NCBI GenBank assembly: GCA_947627875.1
Contig: CANQXS010000008.1
Location: forward strand, 82,680-120,863
Direction of reading: 5' to 3'
Origin: an uncultured Clostridia bacterium
GTDB taxonomy: Bacteria > Bacillota > Clostridia > Oscillospirales > Ruminococcaceae
Length of the DNA stretch: 38,184 nt
This document shows positions 15,331 to 21,692 of this stretch, piece by piece. The notes under the pieces are model-generated. The model saw only the letters and a program-made list of their open reading frames with translations, did no database searches and was not told the DNA's origin. The position numbers and the translations under genes were made by a program. Each line of letters begins with the position of its first letter. The stretch's first letter is position 1.

Positions 15331-16986
15331 ATGGCAAAAAAATTTGTACAGAACAACAACGATTTTGCGATAGCCTATTACCGCTATTCGTCCCATGCAC
15401 AGTCTGAAGCGTCCATCGAACAGCAGCGCGAAGCCGCCAAAAACTACGCCGACGGCCACGGTCTGCAAATCGTCAAAGAGTACGAAGATGCCGCCCTCAG
15501 CGGCACCACCGACCAGCGCCCCGGCTTTCAACTTATGCTGTCCGAGGTAGGCAAGATACGCCCCGCCGCGCTCATCATCTGGAAAACCGACCGGCTGGGG
15601 CGTGACCGCTATGACCTTGCTATCGCCAAGAAGATAATCCGTGATGCCGGGTGTACCATCTACTATATCGCGGAGCCGATTTCCGGGGACGCGCCGGAAA
15701 CCGCCTTGATGGAGGGGGTGCTTGAATCCATGGCCGAATATTACTCACGACAGTTGCGGACGAATATCAAGCGCGGGCACCTCTACAATGCGCAGAATTG
15801 CCTTTACAACGGCCATAAGACCCTCGGCTATAAGGCAGAGCCCGCGCCGGAATTTGGCAAGGACAGAAAGCGGTATGTCATCGACCCGGAAACAGCCCCC
15901 TTTGTGCAAAAAATTTTCGAGGACTATGCCGCCGGCAGACCGACAGTGGATATTGTAAGAGAACTTAACAGCATAGGGCTGAAAACAGCACGGGACAAGC
16001 CGTTCACAGTCAATTCCATCGCGCACATCCTGAACAACCGCGCCTATATCGGGGAGTACCACTACGGCGATATTTTCAAGCCGGACGGTATGCCCGTCAT
16101 CGTCACGCCGGAACTGTTTGAAGCCGCGCAAAAGCGGCTGATACTGAACAAGCGGCAGGGCGGTCAGCGGGCAAACGGTCTTGACCCTGACAATGCCCCT
16201 CGCTTTTGGCTGACGGGCAAGCTGTACTGCGGCGAGTGCGGCACACCCATGCAGGGCTGCTCCGGCACGTCTAAGACCAACGCCGCGAAGCACTATTATT
16301 ACGCCTGCGGCGCGGCAAGAAAGCACAAATGCCCCTTGAAGTATGTAAAAAAGGACAAAATCGAAGCCATCGCCATTTTTATGCTGACCAAGTGCTTGCA
16401 GGACACGGAGCTGCTTGCCTCGCTTGCCGTTGACGTGGCGGCCTACTACCGGCGGGAGCATGAGGACAAGGGCTACCTTGAGGGGCTGAAAGCGGAGCGG
16501 GCAGAAACCGAGAAAGCCTTGAATAACCTTGTGCGGGCAATAGAGCACGGCATTTTCTCTGAAACCACACAGGCGCGGCTCACGGAGTTGGAGAGCCGCA
16601 AAAAGGCGCTGACGGAGGCTATCGACGCGGAGGAAATCAAACGGGCGATAGCGAAGCACGACATCAGCATACAGCATTTCTTTGACGAGTACGCCCACGC
16701 CGATTTGACCGACCCGACCGTCCGGGATTATCTGCTGGACTACTTCGTAGACAAGATTTTCGTCTTTGATGACCGTGTGATAATGACGATATGGTACGGC
16801 GACGACAAAAAGGAAATCACATGGGGCGACATCGACTTTGAAATCAAGCGGCCACGGAAGCGCAAAAAAGGTTCGCGCGCTTCTGCGTCGTTTCCACCAC
16901 GGCGTCGCAAGCTCCATATCGCTTGTGACGCCCTTTTTATACTTAAATTTCGGGTGTCACCGCTCATTCCGCGCGCATACGCGTAA
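15331..16986 (+). CDS. Large serine recombinase, C-terminus altered by integration
   Basis: 551 aa as read in the integrated state. The N-terminal resolvase domain has the nucleophile in AYYRYSSHAQSEASIEQQ (probably Ser20), then LSGTTDQRPGFQLML and KTDRLGRDRYDLAI with the conserved arginines. A recombinase domain follows, and a zinc ribbon with cysteines at 300, 303, 326 and 334. Next is a coiled coil (about 370-430) and a C-terminal domain. Codons 522-523 (Pro-Pro) are the attachment core. Residues 524-551 (RRRKLHIACD...) are encoded by host terminator DNA beyond the element. In the excised circle the tail would be the 28 residues encoded at 13953-14036, giving again 551 aa. AAAGGAG lies 8 nt before the ATG. 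Confidence 0.93.
   Translation: MAKKFVQNNNDFAIAYYRYSSHAQSEASIEQQREAAKNYADGHGLQIVKEYEDAALSGTTDQRPGFQLMLSEVGKIRPAALIIWKTDRLGRDRYDLAIAKKIIRDAGCTIYYIAEPISGDAPETALMEGVLESMAEYYSRQLRTNIKRGHLYNAQNCLYNGHKTLGYKAEPAPEFGKDRKRYVIDPETAPFVQKIFEDYAAGRPTVDIVRELNSIGLKTARDKPFTVNSIAHILNNRAYIGEYHYGDIFKPDGMPVIVTPELFEAAQKRLILNKRQGGQRANGLDPDNAPRFWLTGKLYCGECGTPMQGCSGTSKTNAAKHYYYACGAARKHKCPLKYVKKDKIEAIAIFMLTKCLQDTELLASLAVDVAAYYRREHEDKGYLEGLKAERAETEKALNNLVRAIEHGIFSETTQARLTELESRKKALTEAIDAEEIKRAIAKHDISIQHFFDEYAHADLTDPTVRDYLLDYFVDKIFVFDDRVIMTIWYGDDKKEITWGDIDFEIKRPRKRKKGSRASASFPPRRRKLHIACDALFILKFRVSPLIPRAYA
16865..16899 (+). other. attR: element right end / displaced tRNA flank
   Basis: The arm AAAAAGGTTCGC (16865-16876) and core TCCACCA (16893-16899) lie inside the recombinase coding sequence. 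They are followed at once by the terminator that originally followed tRNA-Ala. Joined to the left end this gives an attP of about 59 bp whose arms are inverted and whose centre falls in the core. Confidence 0.75.
16901..16938 (+). terminator. Displaced terminator of tRNA-Ala
   Basis: Arms GGCGTCGCAAGC and GCTTGTGACGCC pair over 12 positions (one G-U) with an 8-nt loop, then CTTTTT. It overlaps the 3' coding end of the recombinase in the integrated state. Confidence 0.85.
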
Positions 16987-17052
16987 AAACTCTTTGAGGG
17001 CGAGCAATCAGTCCGAAACGATTGCGAAGCCCGAAAAGATAGCTTTTTACGC
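16981..17052 (+). repeat. Stem-loop element 1 of a covarying family
   Basis: Outer arms GCGTAAAAA and TTTTTACGC, then TCTTT/AAAGA, then an inner hairpin GGGC...CAATC/GATTG...GCCC with GAG and CGAA on the two sides of an internal loop. It resembles elements at 17245, 17330 and 17521 in shape rather than in sequence. Confidence 0.55.
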
Positions 17053-17060
17053 TTATGCTG

Positions 17061-17169
17061 CCGGCTTCTCCCCAAAAATGCTTACGCATTTTCGGGGTCC
17101 CCTTTTAGCACCCTCGGGTGCTTTTATTTTTGCGCAGGGTATGGGTGAAAAGTCGTGCTCAAAGCGCCT
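17061..17169 (+). repeat. Hairpin plus terminator module, copy 1
   Basis: About 108 bp, repeated at 17606-17713. It starts CCGGCTTCTCCCC and holds a CCCC...GGGG hairpin with inner arms AAAATGC/GCATTTT (17070-17097). An intrinsic terminator AGCACCC-TC-GGGTGCT plus T-run follows (17107-17131). It ends in a conserved GGGTGAAAAGTCG and CTCAAAGCGCCT. In copy 2 the inner hairpin arms differ on both sides but still pair. Confidence 0.8.
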
Positions 17170-17244
17170 CGAAAGTTACATAGCGGCAGAAAGTATGACA
17201 AGTACAATATTGATTAAACTGCAGACCGTATGAGCGCTTTGATT

Positions 17245-17327
17245 GCGTACGCGATTGCTTTCCAGCGAGACGACCGAGGCAAGCCCAAACGCCGAGGGAA
17301 GTCGAGCGGCTGAAAGCAACGCTTACG
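17245..17327 (+). repeat. Stem-loop element 2 of a covarying family
   Basis: Outer arms GCGTACGCGATTGCTTTC and GAAAGCAACGCTTACG. Inner helices are CAGC/GCGGCTG, GAC/GTC and CC/GG, separated by purine-rich internal loops (GA/GA, GA/AA, GAG/CGAG). Closely related to element 4. Confidence 0.6.
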
Positions 17328-17329
17328 TT

Positions 17330-17412
17330 GCGTACGCGATTATTTCTCCGAGAGCACGAGCGGGCGGGCGTTTATGCCCGCGAGGTGCGAACGGCAAGAA
17401 ATAACGCTTACG
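17330..17412 (+). repeat. Stem-loop element 3 of a covarying family
   Basis: Outer arms GCGTACGCGATTATTTCT and AGAAATAACGCTTACG. Inner helices are GCAC/GTGC and CGGGC/GCCCG, separated by a GAG/CGAG internal loop. It begins two bases after element 2 and ends next to the tRNA 3' fragment. Confidence 0.6.
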
Positions 17413-17415
17413 CTG

Positions 17416-17442
17416 GGGTTACGAATCCCGTATGCTCCACCA
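17416..17442 (+). pseudogene. tRNA-Ala 3' fragment (second attachment-site-like copy)
   Basis: The last 21 bases, 17422-17442, are identical to 13932-13952: T-arm 3' side, acceptor 3' strand and CCA. The T-arm 5' side is GGGTTA, with an extra A compared with the real tRNA. The rest of the tRNA is missing. It is followed by its own terminator. It is probably a remnant of a duplicated tRNA or of an earlier integration. Confidence 0.85.
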
Positions 17443-17443
17443 C

Positions 17444-17482
17444 GCCGTCGCGGACTACGTATCGTTCGCGGCGGCATTTTTA
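17444..17482 (+). terminator. Terminator after the tRNA-Ala 3' fragment
   Basis: Arms GCCGTCGCG (17444-17452) and CGCGGCGGC (17467-17475) pair over 9 positions with one G-U, then ATTTTT. It is comparable in position and form to the terminator at 16901-16938. Confidence 0.8.
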
Positions 17483-17520
17483 TGTCCTGATATATGCCGC
17501 CTCTCACTCACTTCGGAGCA

Positions 17521-17599
17521 AAGCTGCGATTGCTTTCCCGCGAGACGACCGAGGCGGTCGTTCTTGGCGAGGGAAGTCGAACGGCTGAAAGCAACGCTT
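17521..17599 (+). repeat. Stem-loop element 4 of a covarying family
   Basis: Outer arms GCGATTGCTTTC and GAAAGCAACGC. Inner helices are CCG/CGG, GAC/GTC, CC/GG and GC/GC, separated by GA-rich internal loops. The loop differs from that of element 2 while the helices are kept. Confidence 0.6.
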
Positions 17600-17605
17600 C
17601 TTTTT

Positions 17606-17713
17606 CCGGCTTCTCCCCACAAACGCAAGCGTTTGCGGGGACCCCTTTTAGCACCCTCGGGTGCTTTTATTTTTGGTCGTGGTTTATGGGTGAAAAGTCG
17701 CACTCAAAGCGCC
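17606..17713 (+). repeat. Hairpin plus terminator module, copy 2
   Basis: Second copy of the module at 17061-17169. The inner hairpin arms are CAAACGC/GCGTTTG instead of AAAATGC/GCATTTT. The terminator AGCACCC-TC-GGGTGCT with T-run is at 17650-17674. No protein gene is supported between 16987 and 17864. Confidence 0.8.
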
Positions 17714-17780
17714 TTTACATCTTAAAAGCGCAGAAGCCGCGTAAATATAGCGCCGCGCATACATTTTCTTTCAAAACCGC

Positions 17781-17809
17781 TTGCCTTTTGGGTTGAGGTG
17801 TGGTAAAAT
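17781..17809 (+). promoter_or_regulatory. Predicted promoter of the esterase gene
   Basis: TTGCCT, 17-nt spacer, TAAAAT, about 55 nt upstream of the chosen start codon. Confidence 0.55.
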
Positions 17810-17864
17810 AATACTGCACATTATCCGTGCGGTTTACTGAAACATTATGAAAAGAGGAAAGCTT

Positions 17865-18782
17865 ATGAAAAAACTTTTGAAAGCCCTGCTGCTCTCGGCG
17901 CTTATGGGCGCGACTCTTTGCAGCTTCGGCGGCTGTGCCAAAAAGATAACCGTTTTCGACGAAATTCCCGCGGATTACCGCAAGGCGCGCGAAGACGGCG
18001 GCACCGTTACGAGATTCACCTATATGACGAGGGACTATTACGGCGGAATGTCGGAGATAGAGAAAGAGGCCTATATCTATCTTCCCCCGAACTACGACGA
18101 ATCGAAGCAGTATAACGTTATGTTCCTGCTCCACGGCATCGGCGGCGACGTTTGGGAATGGGGTATGACCAACGACAACTCCGACGTTAAAAAGATGATG
18201 GATAACCTTATTCTCAACGGAGACATAGACCCGTTCATCGTTGTTACCCCCAACGGGCGCTCCGCTAAGGATCATTCATCTACTTCCGACTCCGGCTCGT
18301 TCTATGTATTCGGCAAGGAGCTCAGAAACGACCTCGTCCCCTATATCGACGAGCACTACGCGACTTATGCCGACTACTCCGAAGGGTACGACATTTCGGC
18401 TGCCCGCGACCACAGAGCCTGCGCGGGGCTTTCGATGGGCGGAATGCAGACCACCAACATAGCTCTCTGCGAATGCCTCGATATGTTCAGCTATTTCGGA
18501 GGCTTCTCCTCCTGCCCGACTACCTACAGCTCCGATGAAATAGCCAAGCGCCTCGAAAACTTCCCGGATTACGATATTAAGTATTTCTACAACATCTGCG
18601 GGACCGACGACGGCATAGCACTCTGGAGCCATTCTGCGGCGATGGACGGACTTTGCGACAAGACCGACAAGCTCAAGGACGGCAAGAACTACATTTGGCA
18701 GACCCGTCCCGGCGGACACGACTTCGGGATCTGGCACCTCGGATTCTTCAATTTCGCGCAGATAGCTTTTACTCAGGGATAA
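17865..18782 (+). CDS. Esterase-family lipoprotein (feruloyl/acetyl esterase-like alpha/beta hydrolase)
   Basis: 305 aa from the chosen start. MKKLLKALLLSALMGATLCS then FGGC is a lipoprotein signal with the lipidated cysteine in GGC, so the enzyme should sit on the outer face of the membrane. The esterase domain (Esterase D / CE1-like) has AYIYLPPNYDESKQYNVMFL, LHGIGGD (oxyanion region), the nucleophile elbow GLSMGG, and a late histidine in RPGGHDFGIWHLGFF. Enzymes of this family deacylate xylan side chains or other esters. The substrate here is unknown. An in-frame ATG exists 18 nt upstream. I chose 17865 because GAGGAAAG precedes it. It is a single gene with its own promoter and terminator. 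Confidence 0.88.
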   Translation: MKKLLKALLLSALMGATLCSFGGCAKKITVFDEIPADYRKAREDGGTVTRFTYMTRDYYGGMSEIEKEAYIYLPPNYDESKQYNVMFLLHGIGGDVWEWGMTNDNSDVKKMMDNLILNGDIDPFIVVTPNGRSAKDHSSTSDSGSFYVFGKELRNDLVPYIDEHYATYADYSEGYDISAARDHRACAGLSMGGMQTTNIALCECLDMFSYFGGFSSCPTTYSSDEIAKRLENFPDYDIKYFYNICGTDDGIALWSHSAAMDGLCDKTDKLKDGKNYIWQTRPGGHDFGIWHLGFFNFAQIAFTQG

Positions 18783-18803
18783 GCCCGAGGATAAATAAAC
18801 AGC

Positions 18804-18830
18804 AAAACCGCAGGAAACTGCGGTTTTTGC
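18804..18830 (+). terminator. Intrinsic terminator of the esterase gene
   Basis: AAAACCGCAG/CTGCGGTTTT stem with GAAA loop, then TTTGC. It lies 22 nt after the stop codon. Confidence 0.85.
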
Positions 18831-18870
18831 TTAAGTGCGGGGTTTAAAGCTCGGGCGCCTCATTTGCACA

Positions 18871-19005
18871 TATGCGTCCAAGAGAGCCGCGCCAAATTCC
18901 CGCCCACGAATGTTCTTTCGAGGAGCTTTATACCCCTCCCCTCGAGGGGAGGGGTCGTGTCGTTCGCCGAACGGTGAACGACCGGGGGTAGGGTGAAGTC
19001 CCCCG
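18871..19005 (+). repeat. Dispersed palindrome-rich repeat, copy B
   Basis: Same family and orientation as 10231-10392. It keeps the CCCCTCCCC/GGGGAGGGG palindrome and the GTCGTTC/GAACGAC hairpin but lacks the last hairpin of copy A. Several differences between the copies lie in loops or outside stems. Confidence 0.85.
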
Positions 19006-19036
19006 TTTAACAAACTTAAAGACGCTTGTTTGTGCT

Positions 19037-19362
19037 TTAATCAATTTTACCTACAAATCGGTAAAATATTTCGATTTCTTGAGTTCTGGTGCCGTCAAAC
19101 TCTTTTGTTGCTTCGTGTACTACAATCTTCTCGATGAGCGTGTTGAGCATTTCGGCGGTCAGCTCCGTGGGGTTGGAATACTGCTTGATTAAGGCAATCC
19201 ATTTTTCAGCATCAGCTGTGGTCTGTTTTTCGGACGCAAGATCGGCTTTGAGCTTGTCAATCTTTTCGACCAGCTCCTGTTGTTCTGCCTGATACTTCTG
19301 TGACAGCATCTTGAAGTTGTACTCAGTAATACGCTCAGATGTCCAGTCCTCAGACAGCTTTT
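19037..19362 (-). pseudogene. C-terminal remnant of a large serine recombinase
   Basis: About 108 codons on the minus strand, starting KLSEDWTSERITEYNFKMLS and ending IEIFYRFVGKID. The coiled-coil stretch (KYQAEQQELVEKIDKLKADL) and LTAEMLNTLIEKIVVHEATK are typical of the C-terminal DUF4368-type region of Tn4451/TnpX-like serine recombinases. The catalytic, recombinase and zinc-ribbon domains are absent. The match ends abruptly at about 19362. It is a different subfamily from the recombinase at 15331. It is probably the leftover of a lost element. Confidence 0.8.
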
Positions 19363-19384
19363 GTCAAGGGGTAAAATCCATATT

Positions 19385-19426
19385 TTAAAAAGCATCTTAG
19401 CTTTCTTACATTCAGATGCTTTTTAA
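19385..19426. terminator. AT-rich terminator-like hairpin
   Basis: Perfect arms TTAAAAAGCATCT and AGATGCTTTTTAA around a 16-nt loop, usable in either direction. It lies between the recombinase remnant and the IS element. Confidence 0.6.
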
Positions 19427-19490
19427 ATAAGACGCTTCATATTAATTGTCTCAATATTATCCGCTTAGCACAGTGCAGCAGGTAAAATTT

Positions 19491-20885
19491 ACGGTATTGT
19501 CAAGTATTTTTCGCAAATTCATATAGAATGAAGTAATATTTTTGTGTTATCTCCCTCGGCATGCCGAGGGGCGATTTAATGCTGTGAAGCACTACCTTGG
19601 AATTATTCCGTAGCTTCTTCAAGATATTTCATGCACAAATATCTCTTGCACTCCCAATCCTTGCCGGCAACATATCGCAGCCTCGCACAAACAAGCATTA
19701 AAGCCGAATTACCATCCGGAAATGCACCGACCACCCTCGTCCTGCGCCGAATCTCGCGGTTCAGTCTTTCAATTACGTTGTTCGTGCGGATTTTCAACCA
19801 ATGCTGTGACGGAAAATCCATATATGTAAGCGTCTCTTCAATCCCGTCATCCAGCTTTTTGGCGGCAGCATTGAGTCTCATCTCCTTGAGCTTTTCAACG
19901 ACCTCTTTCGCCTTTTTCCTCGCGGCTTCTTTGCTTTCTTGGGCATGTATTGCTTTCAACATCATCGTTACTTCGCGGAGCCTGTTTCTCGGTACACTTG
20001 ACATAATGTTGCGGTAAAAATGCACCGTGCAGCGTTGGTATTTTGCCTCGGGAAAGACTTCGTGAACCGATTCACACATTCCGAGATTTTTATCTCCGAC
20101 AACAAGCTTAACGCCGTCAAGCCCTCTTGATTTGAGCCATACAAGGAAACTTCTCCAGCTTTCCTTGTCTTCTTTCATTCCTTCAGCCGCACCAATTACC
20201 TCGCGATAACCGTCGGAATCAACCCCTATTGCCACAAGGATGCTCACATTCTCAAACTCCCCGCCCCAGTTTCTTTTGAGGTAAATTCCGTCGATGTAAA
20301 CATACGGATACTTGCCGTGAAGAGGTCTTTGCCGCCATTCTTCGATGTGGACATACGCCTTTTGATTCAGATCGCTGATTGTTGAGGCAGATACCCGACT
20401 GCCCCAAAGTGCTTCGCTTATATCTTCTACTCTGCGTACTGATACACCCGCGAGATACATCTCAATCAAAGCTTCCTCTACAGAGCTTTCGCGGCGGCGG
20501 TATCGTTCAATTATCGCCGTTTCAAACGGTACTCCTTTGAGCTTGGGCACCGATAGTTTCGCGTTACCTGACGTGGTGGTGAGATTTCGGGTATAATGCC
20601 CGCTGCGGTAGCCTTTTCGGGATTCGTTGCGTTCATACTTGCCTGCTCCGGTAAGTTCTTCTGCTTCACTGTCAAGGAGCTCGTTCAAAGTCTCCTCCAC
20701 GCTTTTGCGTACCAAATCTTTCAGTTCGGTCTTGACTGCATTCTCGTTTAATGTTATAATCTTTTCAGACATGTTTCTACTTCCTCTCGAATGATTTGTG
20801 GTTACTTCATTCTACCAGAAGTGCAGGGACATGTCTATTTTTTGCACTAATTTTCTTTTTGCGAAAAATAGTGTACCTTATCTCT
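19491..20885 (-). mobile_element. IS256-family insertion sequence
   Basis: About 1.4 kb with a single transposase gene. Terminal inverted repeats include TATTTTTCGCAAA at 19505-19517 and TTTGCGAAAAATA at 20868-20880. A second inner pair, TAGAATGAAGTAA, faces its complement near 20802-20815. The outer limits are approximate, because the match fades outward and I cannot define a target duplication with confidence. A perfect palindrome (CCCTCGGCA/TGCCGAGGG) lies between the left repeat and the transposase stop. Confidence 0.85.
19603..20772 (-). CDS. IS256-family (Mutator-type) transposase
   Basis: 389 aa, full length for the family. The DDE residues are apparent in YVYIDGIYLKRNWGGE, KLVVGDKNLGMCESVHEVFP and the NNVIERLNREIRRRTRVVGA segment that carries the catalytic glutamate. 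The family signature around CTVHFYRNIM is present. GAGGAAG lies 7 nt before the ATG. No frameshift or internal stop is seen, so it may be active. Confidence 0.96.
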   Translation of the reverse strand: MSEKIITLNENAVKTELKDLVRKSVEETLNELLDSEAEELTGAGKYERNESRKGYRSGHYTRNLTTTSGNAKLSVPKLKGVPFETAIIERYRRRESSVEEALIEMYLAGVSVRRVEDISEALWGSRVSASTISDLNQKAYVHIEEWRQRPLHGKYPYVYIDGIYLKRNWGGEFENVSILVAIGVDSDGYREVIGAAEGMKEDKESWRSFLVWLKSRGLDGVKLVVGDKNLGMCESVHEVFPEAKYQRCTVHFYRNIMSSVPRNRLREVTMMLKAIHAQESKEAARKKAKEVVEKLKEMRLNAAAKKLDDGIEETLTYMDFPSQHWLKIRTNNVIERLNREIRRRTRVVGAFPDGNSALMLVCARLRYVAGKDWECKRYLCMKYLEEATE

Positions 20886-21061
20886 CACCGAGCCGACTCG
20901 GTTCTATATTTCTTAATTTTACTTATATATTTCCATACGTACAAGGAATAAGTTATCTACTATACTGCATTTTTTGGTAAAAATCGGTATGTATTCCAAG
21001 AACGGCACTCAGTATTCTTTAATTTCCATGTTGCAATATTATTGATCTCAATTTTCGAATA

Positions 21062-21119
21062 AAAAGATAGGTGTGATTGCATCAGCATATTTGCTTATAC
21101 AAGCACTCACACCTATCTT
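21062..21119 (-). terminator. Terminator at the end of the polysaccharide operon
   Basis: Arms AAGATAGGTGTGA and TCACACCTATCTT pair perfectly around a roughly 30-nt partly structured loop. On the minus strand the stem is followed by TTTTTATT. It lies just after the SIS gene stop. Confidence 0.85.
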
Positions 21120-21129
21120 GATCCTTTTA

Positions 21130-21687
21130 TTACTCTAAATTAGCATGGAACATCCAAAGCTTATCCATTTCAATATTTTTCTGCTCGATTATCTGCATTG
21201 CAACTGCGTCTCCAAAAATCAGCAAGGATTGTTCAAATAACGACGTCATAGGCTGGCAAGATTTGACTTCGTCCTCTAAATAAAGCTTTGTCTGCACCGG
21301 AATACGCACCATGTAATCTGCATATTCCTTTATATCCCCACTTGGATTAGAGCCAATATGTACTACCTTGCCGCCGATTTTCTTTGCTTTTTTTGCTATC
21401 GCAACCGGCACTATCGAGCATCCGCTACCTGAGCCGACAATCAAAAGACTTTTATCCGTCATTGCAGGTTCTGTAATATCTCCTACACAGTGTGCGTCAA
21501 TTCCGAGATGACCAAGCCTTTTGGCAAACGCCTCCAACGAAAGCATTACTCTGCCAACACCGGTCAGAAAAACCTTGTCCGACGAAAGAATATCATCTAT
21601 AAGCCTTTCTGTTTGCGTTTTGTCTACAGAATCGAGTGCTGAAGCTATTTCGTTAAGAATCATTTGTATATTCTGCGAATATGTCAT
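21130..21687 (-). CDS. SIS-domain sugar-phosphate isomerase (6-phospho-3-hexuloisomerase / KdsD-like)
   Basis: A 185-aa single SIS domain. FLTGVGRVMLSLEAFAKRLG at about 35-54 and LLIVGSGSGCSIVPVAIAKK at about 80-99 form the sugar-phosphate-binding loops. IGGKVVHIGSNPSGDIKEYA follows, and SLFEQSLLIFGDAVAMQIIE near the C-terminus resembles PHI/KdsD enzymes. These interconvert phosphorylated ketoses and aldoses. The exact substrate is not deducible. GGGAGG lies 8 nt before the ATG. It is 5 bp after the RPE-like gene and is the last gene of the operon. Confidence 0.85.
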   Translation of the reverse strand: MTYSQNIQMILNEIASALDSVDKTQTERLIDDILSSDKVFLTGVGRVMLSLEAFAKRLGHLGIDAHCVGDITEPAMTDKSLLIVGSGSGCSIVPVAIAKKAKKIGGKVVHIGSNPSGDIKEYADYMVRIPVQTKLYLEDEVKSCQPMTSLFEQSLLIFGDAVAMQIIEQKNIEMDKLWMFHANLE

Positions 21688-21692
21688 TAAAA

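Larger units (their letters stand above)
13953..16899 (+). mobile_element. 2.95-kb serine-recombinase element integrated at tRNA-Ala
   Basis: The element lies between two TCCACCA cores (13946-13952 and 16893-16899). To its left is the tRNA. To its right is a 12-bp-stem terminator that fits as the tRNA's original terminator. It carries the severed recombinase tail with terminator, three large inverted repeats, a block of small hairpins, an AbrB-like gene and the recombinase. There is no relaxase or replication gene, so on its own it is at most an integrative, non-conjugative element. Mobilisation by another element is possible but not shown. Confidence 0.8.

Noticed and set aside
15745-16917. 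390-codon minus frame opposite the serine recombinase
   Set aside because: Antisense shadow. The plus strand encodes an unmistakable recombinase with catalytic and zinc motifs.
16900-16986. Treating residues 524-551 as the natural recombinase C-terminus
   Set aside because: These codons coincide with a perfect terminator hairpin that fits the tRNA. The alternative tail with stop and terminator is found at the other end of the element.
19363-19490. IS256 insertion as the direct cause of the recombinase truncation
   Set aside because: The recombinase match stops about 140 bp before the IS inverted repeat, with a separate hairpin between, so the break is not at the IS border.
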